Origin: Jimgerdemannia flammicorona
Lineage: Eukaryota; Mucoromycota; Endogonomycetes; Endogonales; Endogonaceae
DNA: 15,545 nt
NCBI GenBank assembly: GCA_003990745.1
Contig: RBNI01003595.1
Location: forward strand, 1-15,545
Reading direction: 5' to 3'
Shown here: piece after piece, positions 9,600 through 15,545 of the stretch
How the letters are laid out: every line of letters starts with the position of its first letter
How positions within the stretch are numbered: the first letter of the stretch is position 1
The notes under the pieces: generated by a model
What the model was told of the DNA's origin: nothing
The model's database searches: none
Seen by the model: only the letters and a program-made list of their open reading frames with translations
Program-made: the position numbers and the translations under genes

Positions 9600-9860
9600 T
9601 TGTGCTAGGTCAACCAGGCTTTTCCTAGGATAATGTCTTGTCTTGAGAGGTCTACAACACTGAAGTCTAACTTCTCTTGATATTTGCAAGAGATCTTTGC
9701 AGATTTTGGTCAATGGTGCAGTTTTACCATCACCAAAGGTAACACTTCTTTTCTCAGTAGCAGGTCTGCTTCGAGCTCCAATCCTCTTGGCGGTCTTGGT
9801 GCTGATGTAGTTTCCAGTAGTACTGCTATCAAGCAAGATATTGACATTCTGTCTGTGAAC
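9600..9860 (-). pseudogene. Protease of element 1, active site altered and frame-shifted
   Basis: Retropepsin-type protease. The active-site loop reads NILLDSSTTGNYIS (Asp codon 9828-9830) where DSGATGN is normal; Gly-to-Ser and Ala-to-Thr are both G-to-A. A flap region VTFGDGKTAPLTK follows. The frame then moves by one base at a run of four T on the plus strand (9704-9707), and the family sequence resumes as SAKISCKYQEK and ends with VVDLSRQDIILGKAWL. Upstream parts of Gag-Pol share one frame and all downstream parts share the other, so this single change divides the polyprotein. The simplest reading is one inserted A in the coding strand; a programmed +1 shift inside a folded domain would be unusual. 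Confidence 0.85.
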
Positions 9861-10205
9861 TTGGCCTGTGAACTTGATGCAACTGTCCTCCTTCTTGATG
9901 GTATTGAGCTCTTCATCCTCATTATTGTCATCCCAATTGCTGTCAGTCTCCTTGAAGTCAGTTTCTCTCTATCCTTCACAAGGAGGGTTGTCTTGTTTGG
10001 GTTCCTCAGTCTGTTGAGCTTGATACTTCTTGGATTGAATTTTGAAAACTTTGGAGAGGCATGCATGGCATTCACCAACATGTTTCATGCAGTACATTTG
10101 AATGAAATGAGGGCATTGTCCACATAGTGCATAACCATCTGCAATTCTCTTGTACCAGTTTTCAGCATCTTCCTTCATGGTAGTGACCTTTTGACTAGGA
10201 GGTTT
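9861..10205 (-). pseudogene. Linker of element 1 Gag-Pol with a second Cys/His cluster
   Basis: This segment joins the dUTPase to the protease. At 10059-10124 it has the pattern C-X2-C-X7-C-X2-H-X3-C-X2-C (LCGQC ... CMKHVGECHAC), a candidate zinc-binding module distinct from the CCHC knuckle upstream. A Lys/Gln-rich stretch follows. One stop at 9969-9971 (TAG for CAG) precedes an acidic run rich in Asp/Asn/Glu. All six possible zinc ligands are intact, although neighbouring codons have mutated. I do not recognise the module. Confidence 0.6.
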
Positions 10206-10613
10206 GTTGGTAGATCCAAACTCTTTCTTGCTATGGTCTGTCTGGAAGAGTTTGGAGACTTCTTCAATAGTGAGATCTTGATGGATTTCTTCAATAATTG
10301 CTTGGGCAATCCTTTGGCCTACTTTGACTTCAAATGATATATCTCCAAAATTTTGCAAGATAACATGGATTTCACTAGTAAATCCTTGATCAACTACTCC
10401 TCCTCTTAGCCCAATGTTGAACTCTTTGGCTAGGCTGCTTCGCTCAGCAAGGCAGATGTATATACCTTTGGGAGCTTGCATTGCAATTCCTGTTCACACT
10501 GTAGCATTGGTACTTGGTGGGATAGTGAGGTCTTGACTGCTGTAGAGGTCATATATAGCATCGGTTGGGTGGGCCTTAGTGGGGATGGTAGCCTTGTACC
10601 ATATCTTCTGTAC
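10206..10613 (-). pseudogene. dUTPase domain within element 1 Gag-Pol
   Basis: This is a trimeric-type dUTPase, which hydrolyses dUTP to dUMP and pyrophosphate and so keeps uracil out of the cDNA. At about 136 codons it has the normal domain length. All five family motifs appear in order: 1, DAIYDLYSS (10539-10562), with Ile where Gly is usual; 2, ERSSLAKEF (10419-10445); 3, GGVVDQGFTSEI (10368-10403), keeping the catalytic Asp and an aromatic residue, with Ser for the usual Gly; 4, VGQRIAQAI (10296-10322); 5, KKEFGSTN (10206-10229). One TGA at about 10485, one transition from Arg, interrupts it between motifs 1 and 2. It sits in the Gag frame between the CCHC knuckle and the protease. The family call is firm. 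Confidence 0.92.
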
Positions 10614-10704
10614 TTTGATGATATTCTTGGGGTTCTTCTTCTCTGGACCTTCTCCAATAACAGTAATGTTCTGGTTACTGGGTTTGCCTGATCTGTTTCT
10701 CTTC

Positions 10705-12500
10705 TTAGGGTATTTGAATGAGATATGTCTTACCTTCTTACAGATGAAGCACAATCCTTTTTTGTGGAGCTGCTTCTTTTCATCCTCGGTGGGAGGTCTG
10801 GGTCCTCTGGGATTTCACGGGTTCCTTTGATCATTCCTTTGATCATATCTTTGATCATTCCTTTGGTCATTTCTCTTGGTAGGATTCCTCCTATCTTGGT
10901 TATCCTTCTTATATTCTTGATTTCATGGAGCTTATACAGCAAGGATTTTGCGGGCTCTTCTTTGTACTTGGGCAAAGTACTATGAATAGTGGGGGCATCC
11001 TTGGAGAAGACCTTGTTCCTTGATCTTCTGAGTGAGCCAGTCTGGTAGGGCTGCAAAGAGATAGTTGGCTCTGGTGCCATTGATGGCCAAATTGTTCTTC
11101 TGGTAGATAAGTTTAACAGTTTTGAGATAGACATCCATTCTGGTGGCAAAGGTCTCTAGATCTTCTTTACTATTCTTGTGGAACTTCATCTGGGACAGTT
11201 TGTTCTAAGTTTCTTATATATAGGCCACATTTTGGAATTTAGTCAGTAGCAAGGCCTTGAGTCCTGGGCCTACTTCATAGTCATCCCAACCTGGTCTATT
11301 GTTGGCAGGTGCTTATCTATTAACTTGAGAGCAGTATTCCCAGATTACTGGGTGTTGTTCCAAGGTTCACCAGAATTCAGCTGCTATTCCAGTAAAGAAT
11401 GTAGCTACTGTTTCCACTTGTGCTGCTGATGTGGCAAATAGTTGTTGAAGAGTATTGTTGTGGTTATTGGTGAGCATTCCTATAGGCACTCGGTTGTCAT
11501 TCCATTGGTTTGCTCAGTAGCCTGTATCAACTGCATTGATGAAGTTTTCGATGTCACTGTTTTTTCCACTAAATGTTAGGATTCACAAGGTCTTAGTTGG
11601 CTTGTTCTGTTTGGTAATTTGTCCTACTATCTCTGCTAGTACTGCTAGCTGGGTAGTCAATACTGCAATATTGATATCTACCATTGTATTGACTATTGGT
11701 GGTGGACCTATTGGGGTAGATTCTCCTGAAGATTGTTCTGCTTGGTGGAGTTGTAGTGCTGTATAACTTGGGGTTACTTGATTCTCAGATATCAGATCAA
11801 AGAGTCCTGTGAGGGAGGGTAAACCAAACCTCTGTATAGGTGGTTGTGTTGGTTCTGGGGTCTGATCTTCTTGACCTGTGGTTCCTTGGTAAATTCCTAG
11901 GCCTGCTGTTCCTAGTTGGCTATCGTCAGACTGGTAATCTGTAGAGTCTTCATCTGACTCCCTTCCCTGATGAGATAGTGCATCCTCATACTGACTAGGT
12001 CCTTCAAAGAGCATATCAGTCTCTGGCTAGGTAGATGGGCCTGCTCCTTGTTCAGCAGTAGGGGATGGGTGGCCTGCTTGCTCGTTCTCATACCTAGTTA
12101 TAGTAGAGGTATAGTATACAACTAACCTGTAGTAGAGGGAGGTCTTGGTTGAGGTATGATAGTATCTGTCAGAGGCAATCCACTTAGCAGCTGCTTCTCT
12201 TGTAGCAGGGGGTGTGATATAATCTAAGAAATCCTGGGAGACTGCAGCAGTAGATTCTAGAGTCCTAGTGGTTCCAATGTGTCCTTGGAGGAGTTTGTAG
12301 AACCTATGGCAGCTAACAATATTCCTAAGTCCTAGGTGGTATATCCTAAAGGCCTGGTATAGGCCTGGTCAATTACAAGTTAGTGGGTCTCTAGGTCTGT
12401 AGTTTCCTGGTACCACCTGGTCCTAATGGCAAGGGCTTCTCTGGCTCTGGTTTGAGGATCTACAGTTGATTCTGGGGGTTACTCCTGTCTAAGGTTGGTC
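10705..12500 (-). pseudogene. Gag of element 1
   Basis: A single minus-strand frame runs from about 12500 into the dUTPase with about a dozen stops. The N-terminal part (12480-12130) is Ala/Arg/Tyr-rich and helical, for example EALAIRTRWYQETTDLE. An acidic, Gln/Thr/Pro-rich disordered stretch follows (12014-11800). The capsid-like region spans about 11590-10990, with motifs FSGKNSDIENFINAV, SKEDLETFATRM and YLFAALPDWLTQKI. A basic part holds four NDQR units (10824-10871). It ends in a knuckle, CFICKKVRHISFKY (10710-10751), whose last Cys has become Tyr by G-to-A. No in-frame ATG marks the start; the first ~60 codons are uncertain because a neighbouring frame is also partly open there. Gag and Pol appear to have been one ORF, without a stop or shift between them. 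Confidence 0.8.
10824..10871 (-). repeat. Four-copy 12-bp tandem repeat in Gag
   Basis: Plus-strand units CCTTTGATCATT, CCTTTGATCATA, TCTTTGATCATT and CCTTTGGTCATT follow each other without gaps. In the Gag frame they encode NDQR, NDQR, YDQR, NDQR (listed in either order), a basic and polar run just before the zinc knuckle. The repeat keeps frame, so it belongs to the protein. Confidence 0.9.
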
Positions 12501-12549
12501 TTGTTCCAACTTCAGGAGTGTGTTCTTTAGTGCTTTCTTGGCTGATAAT

Positions 12550-12561
12550 CTGCTGCTACCA
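12550..12561 (-). other. Primer-binding site of element 1
   Basis: Three bases inside the 5' LTR the minus strand reads TGGTAGCAGCAG. TGG pairs with a tRNA CCA end. The implied tRNA ends CTGCTGCTACCA, with U72 opposite A1, the pair that marks eukaryotic initiator methionine tRNA. Initiator tRNA-Met is the primer for Ty1 and Ty3 and many fungal elements. Some bases may have decayed, so the exact tRNA is inferred. Confidence 0.75.
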
Positions 12562-12564
12562 AGT

Positions 12565-13351
12565 TGTAATAACTCTCACTTCTACCCCTCTCTTATCCTT
12601 TGGATAATTAGGGAAGTGGACTATTACTTAGGGACTTAGTACACAATGTATACCAAGAAGCCTTCAGTTGAGGAAGTGCTTGCTTAAAGTAGTTTGTAGT
12701 AGCAGTACCTTCTGTTTCAAAGGTCTTTCTCTGGTTTGCCCTATCTTTCAAGGATCTTGTTCTTTGCTGTATACAGACTGAATTCACCTTGGAATTTAGG
12801 TTCAATGGGTTTACTTAAGTCTTTGGGGATTTATATACCGGTCTCAGTTCTGGCAGAAGTTAGCTAGGCTTCTGGAGTTTAGTCAGAAACACTAGAGTCA
12901 CTTAGGTGTCATTACTAAGACTCAGAGAAATGTGTGTGTGTGTGGGAGACTTGATTCTTATATCAAGGACTGAACTAAAACTGCTTTATTTTGGATGAAA
13001 ACTGGGGGGTATTTATACAAGTTGGTCTGCAATTTCTGACTAAGTATGAGTGACTAATTTGGTAACTATAGTGAGGTTTGTGATTGCGACCTTTGTCAGG
13101 TGGTTTTTGGCAAAAATAACTTTATGATCAGGATCTCAATTACTAGGCAATGATCAGCTACTATGGCAACAGTTGCTGTAGTACTGATTGTTGAGAATAA
13201 GCTAGATATCATTTTTTCGTATTATTTTCTACATTGTTCATTCATTCATCATTCGTTATTCATATGTTGTGCTTGATCATATAATGACATCATCACTGGG
13301 TCACATGATCACTCATCACATCTCGTCTGTTTGCTCATTTATTCTATTATA
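12565..13351 (-). repeat. 5' LTR of element 1
   Basis: Partner of the copy at 4210-4996 and the same length, 787 bp. The terminal TATTACA of the partner is TATTATA here. In transcription order (right to left) it has U3 with decayed palindromes near 13285-13308, a TATA box on the minus strand within 13011-13017 (TATAAAT) and AATAAA at 12985-12990, then the remaining ~420 bp up to the PBS. Confidence 0.95.
13011..13017 (-). promoter_or_regulatory. TATA box of the element 1 5' LTR
   Basis: TATAAAT on the minus strand, 334 bases inside the LTR. The other LTR keeps a fuller TATATAAATA at the matching place. It would drive the genomic RNA. AATAAA lies about 20 bases downstream at 12985-12990. Confidence 0.65.
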
Positions 13352-13356
13352 AAGTG
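13352..13356. repeat. Right target-site duplication of element 1
   Basis: AAGTG, identical to 4205-4209, directly after the right LTR. It fixes both ends of element 1 and shows it inserted as a unit. Confidence 0.93.
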
Positions 13357-13487
13357 GTTTCCTTTTTAGAGTAAGTTCTTGAGTGTAGTGGCGGTTTGTG
13401 TGAGTAGTTTCCTTCTTGGGTGGCAGTCAATTTATGTGTAGCACAAGTGGGTTCCTTATTCAGATCAACTGGGAATGCCACAATTTT

Positions 13488-13634
13488 GTATAGCAAGGCA
13501 ATCTCTAAAAGTATACAATTTCTGATGTGATGATCTCTTATATAGTATGACAATCTCTATGTAGCACGATAATCTCTGTATAGTGTGACAATCTCTGTAT
13601 AGTGTGATGATCTCTAAAAGTATACAATTTCTGG
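13488..13634. repeat. Degenerate ~19-bp tandem repeats
   Basis: Units close to GTATAGTGTGACAATCTCT occur four times in a row at about 13539-13615, with a further related unit near 13488-13507. The longer string ATCTCTAAAAGTATACAATT with its next four bases occurs at 13501-13524 and again at 13610-13633, 109 bases apart, so a larger block has also been duplicated. Confidence 0.8.
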
Positions 13635-13761
13635 TAGATAACTCGATTTGGCTCACTAGGAATAGAGGATGGCATGAGTTCTTCCTGAGATAGTTTGCTG
13701 AGAATTATACTAGTGGCAAGTTCTTCTGTACCAGACTCTTCTGGGAATAATACTCAGGTGG

Positions 13762-13956
13762 CATGGATTCTTCTGAATCAGCAGCTTCAACTGGGAATAC
13801 TACAGTATGGATTCTTCCTGAATCAGTAGCTTCAATTAGGAAATGGTGGCAAAGTTCTTCCTTGAACTTGGGTGGCAAATCTTCAGACTTATCTGGCAAG
13901 CAAACCAATAGTTCCAAAGGCAGCAAAGTTCTTTCTTGAACTTAGTGGCAAATCTT
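13762..13956. repeat. Two pairs of diverged direct repeats
   Basis: A ~39-bp unit beginning ATGGATTCTTC is at 13763-13800 and again at 13807-13844. A ~38-bp unit containing CAAAGTTCTT and TGGCAAATCTT is at 13845-13883 and again at 13919-13956. Members of each pair differ mainly by transitions. They sit in the R/U5 part of the proposed LTR. Confidence 0.7.
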
Positions 13957-14080
13957 TAGCTTTGTATTGGAAAGTAGATCAGAGTGAGGAAATAAGCTCA
14001 CAATCTCCTAGCAGTAGCTGTAGAGTTCCTCTCAAAGTGTGGTAGACAGACTTGTCTTTTACTTCAATTTCAGACTGAGG

Positions 14081-14112
14081 TTTATTCACTCTTGTCTCTG
14101 GAGTAATTTATA
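14081..14112 (-). promoter_or_regulatory. TATA box and AATAAA of the proposed element 2 LTR
   Basis: On the minus strand TATAAAT (14106-14112) is followed by AATAAA (14081-14086) about 20 bases downstream. The same arrangement and spacing occur in the element 1 LTRs and at the right edge of the window. Confidence 0.5.
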
Positions 14113-14123
14113 CATTATGATTG

Positions 14124-14254
14124 CTATCTAGTTGCTATCTGGCTAACTATAGATTTGCTATTTATGGTGTGTTTGGATAGACAGCCACTATCTGGCAAAC
14201 AGTGACTATCTAGGGGACAGCTACTGTTCACATTATTCCCTTCTTTAGCTATCT
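14124..14254 (-). promoter_or_regulatory. Cluster of GATA-type sites upstream of a TATA box
   Basis: AGATAG occurs on the minus strand at 14124-14129, 14135-14140, 14188-14193, 14206-14211 and 14249-14254, with GGATAG on the plus strand at 14175-14180. The five minus-strand copies fit the WGATAR site bound by fungal GATA factors such as AreA/NIT2 and lie directly upstream of the TATA box at 14106-14112. Confidence 0.45.
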
Positions 14255-14439
14255 GGTTATTTATATATTTTCTGCAGTAATAGTTGCTGGTTACTATACT
14301 ATGCTAATGTTCATGTCACCTAGTTAGGTTTCAAGATTACTATATTTTGTAGTTTGTTATACTAGATACTTCTTTTAGTTAAATAATAAAGGAGTTATTT
14401 TATAGTAAATATATAAGTAAAATATCAAACATTATCTAT

Positions 14440-14742
14440 AGTAATAAAGAAGCTATTTAGCTATAGTAATTACTAAAAAAGCTAGGCTTTGATTAAGAAT
14501 AAAACTCTATACTTATTTATTAGGACAACCAATTTACAATTACTATGATAAAGAATCCTATATATATTACTTCAGAATAAAGTATATTGATATATAGTAT
14601 ATTATATATGAGAGTATATGGAGAATGAGACTATATATTTAGAATATATATATCTCCACAGAGTATATAATTGCAGATTCATTTACCAAAGCTCTTCTGA
14701 GACCTAAATTTCAGTAATATGCTAAAGAAATAAGTCTTACAA
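14440..14742 (+). pseudogene. Decayed Ty1/copia RNase H C-terminus
   Basis: Plus-strand fragments match the end of a copia-type Pol: SNKEA (where SSTEAEY is usual), ILIY with a stop then DNQ, KNPIYITSE, NETIYLEYI, then IADSFTKALLRPKF and YAKEISLT. The ADxFTKAL segment is the usual C-terminal signature of Ty1/copia RNase H. The pieces lie in three frames with many stops, and the region is very AT-rich, so it is a relic much older than element 1. It has lost most of its Pol; nothing to its left in this window looks like copia RT or integrase. Confidence 0.75.
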
Positions 14743-14861
14743 TAAACTATATATCAGCAATAGATGATAATAGATATTTATAGAATATTTTATAATGAAA
14801 AAGAAGTAGAAAAATAATATAATATATCTCTCTCTTCAAGTATTATATTGTACTATTCTAT

Positions 14862-14894
<33 letters not shown>

Positions 14895-15135
14895 TTAAAA
14901 TTTTTTTTTTTTTTTTTTTTTTTCTTCTTTTTCTTCTATATTTAAAATTTTCTATTATTGAGATCTATCTATATCCTTTATTTTCACTATAATTTCTTAT
15001 GTTTTAAAAATAAGTAGATAGTATTCTTTTAGTATATTTATAGTTATTTTATAATTATTACTTAGTTATACTATATTCTTATATTATATTATATTCTTAC
15101 TTATATTTTATATATATTATCTTATTGAGTAGGAG
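14743..15135. other. AT-rich stretch with two long T tracts
   Basis: No gene is seen. T runs of 29 bases (14864-14892) and 23 bases (14901-14923) are separated by ATTTAAAA. On the minus strand these are poly(A) runs, which could mark the tail of a retroposed copy, although no LINE or SINE body is recognisable beside them. Long homopolymers are also a common place for assembly error. Confidence 0.5.
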
Positions 15136-15160
15136 TGTTAAAATTTCTATTATTTTAACA
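15136..15160. repeat. Perfect 9-bp inverted repeat, possible LTR terminus
   Basis: TGTTAAAAT (15136-15144) and ATTTTAACA (15152-15160) are exact inverted copies around a 7-base loop. Purine-rich GAGTAGGAG lies directly before 15136, so it could be the start of the plus-strand copia 3' LTR. Equally, 15160 read leftward could be the start of the element 2 LTR, whose other end has TTTTAACA at 4141-4148. Confidence 0.55.
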
Positions 15161-15420
15161 TCTCAATAATGTGGCTTATATATATATATATAACTATGCC
15201 ATATTTGAGTTATATTACTTAATATATAAATATTGTCACATAGTGGTCGCTGAGTCCTTCAAATACGTCAGATTCTCTTCAAGGTGTATCTCTTAGACTA
15301 ACTCAAGTTGTTATAAGCAAGTTCTTATTGGAGTGCCTTCCCAAGGTCTTATAGTCCTCAAACTTCTTATCTTTAACTATCTTGTTATCTCTTAGATTGC
15401 TTGCAAGAAAGTGTGTGTAA
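15161..15420. other. AT-rich sequence, possible LTR interior
   Basis: It contains a TA run at 15177-15192 and no open frame of note. If an LTR starts at 15136, this is its interior and the TA run is a possible TATA region. No partner copy is present in the window to test this. Confidence 0.35.
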
Positions 15421-15545
15421 GTGAAACCGGAACTGACTTTATTTCAGAGAAAATAAGAGGGGTATTTATACAAAATATAATTCAATGGTTGCTAAGATAT
15501 AAAGCTAAATATAAATTCCAATAACTAAAATTACTAAGTTCCAAG
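15421..15545 (-). promoter_or_regulatory. LTR-like promoter at the window edge
   Basis: On the minus strand TATAAATACCCC begins at 15470 and AATAAA follows at 15438-15443. Spacing and flanking C-run match the element 1 LTR promoter, though the rest of the sequence is not alignable with it by eye. It may belong to a third LTR family that extends beyond the window. Confidence 0.35.

Larger units (their letters stand above)
4210..13351 (-). mobile_element. Element 1: full-length Ty3/gypsy chromovirus with dUTPase and extra ORF
   Basis: This is a complete LTR retrotransposon of 9,142 bp in minus orientation. It has two 787-bp LTRs, a PBS after the 5' LTR, a polypurine tract before the 3' LTR and a 5-bp target duplication. 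Domain order from 12500 down to 5032 is Gag, CCHC, dUTPase, Cys/His cluster, protease, RT, RNase H, integrase with GPY/F, chromodomain, then a separate ORF. RT-RNase H before integrase plus the chromodomain places it in the chromovirus branch of Ty3/gypsy (Metaviridae). About 30 in-frame stops, one frame change and catalytic losses in the integrase make it inactive. Nearly all damage can be explained by C-to-T or G-to-A changes. Confidence 0.95.
13357..14300 (-). repeat. Probable remainder of the element 2 LTR
   Basis: Before element 1 inserted, this sequence continued into 4209 and on to the element 2 PBS. Read on the minus strand it has a promoter layout: clustered GATA-type sites (14124-14254), a TATA box (TATAAAT at 14106-14112) and AATAAA at 14081-14086. 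Several internal repeats follow before the insertion site. That matches U3-R-U5 order for a minus-strand 5' LTR. The outer end is not resolved: I saw no clear TG terminus near 14300, and the only matching TGTTAAAA is at 15153-15160. The minus-strand open frame at 13705-13926 in this region is repetitive and I do not treat it as a gene. Confidence 0.5.

Noticed and set aside
9684..10127. 147-codon plus-strand hydrophobic frame
   Set aside because: Antisense shadow of the dUTPase-protease linker; Asp/Glu/Lys-rich coding strand yields hydrophobic antisense peptides.
10494..10754. Independent host dUTPase gene captured by chance
   Set aside because: The domain is in frame with Gag on both sides and shares the same decay, so it belongs to the element's polyprotein.
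10730..11149. 139-codon minus-strand frame in the Gag region
   Set aside because: It is in the wrong frame; the neighbouring frame carries capsid motifs, the NDQR repeat and the zinc knuckle.
13488..13634. CRISPR-like array
   Set aside because: Repeat units are about 19 bp, degenerate and directly adjacent, with no regular unique spacers.

Overview
The window looks like a repeat-dense, gene-poor stretch of a filamentous fungal genome. No convincing host gene, rRNA or tRNA was found. The fungal assignment is an inference. It rests on a chromodomain-bearing Ty3/gypsy element (chromovirus) whose Gag-Pol carries a dUTPase, a methionine-tRNA-like primer site, and heavy C-to-T/G-to-A decay of the kind caused by repeat-induced point mutation (RIP) or cytosine methylation. 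I cannot name the species, and I cannot settle Basidiomycota versus Ascomycota.

Layout. (1) Positions 1 to about 1065 are CpG-containing, C-skewed sequence with no recognisable gene. (2) About 1066-4209 is the body of a minus-strand LTR element (element 2): Gag with a CCHC knuckle, a retropepsin, then an acidic CxxC-containing region, with no reverse transcriptase in the window. Its putative primer-binding site and LTR end lie at 4120-4148. (3) Positions 4210-13351 are a structurally complete 9,142-bp minus-strand Ty3/gypsy chromovirus (element 1). It has two 787-bp LTRs, TGTAATA/TATTACA-type termini, a perfect 5-bp target-site duplication (AAGTG), a PBS and a polypurine tract. It reads Gag, CCHC, dUTPase, second Cys/His cluster, protease, RT, RNase H, integrase, GPY/F and chromodomain. 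A separate downstream ORF follows, with what looks like its own promoter. (4) 13357 to about 14300 appears to be the rest of the element 2 LTR, split by the insertion of element 1. (5) 14440-14742 is a badly decayed plus-strand Ty1/copia RNase H end. It is followed by AT-rich sequence, long T tracts, a perfect inverted repeat and, at the right edge, another LTR-like promoter.

How the parts fit. Element 2 was there first. Element 1 inserted into the last ~70 bp of the element 2 5' LTR, and both then decayed by transitions. The two LTRs of element 1 differ at about 80 of 787 aligned positions; by hand alignment every difference is a transition and there is no indel. Element 1 is dead as it stands: roughly 30 in-frame stops, one frame change in the protease, and two of three integrase catalytic residues lost. 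The reading frame can still be followed almost end to end. The two points most worth follow-up are the dUTPase inside Gag-Pol and the extra 273-codon ORF with its own TATA box between the chromodomain and the 3' LTR.
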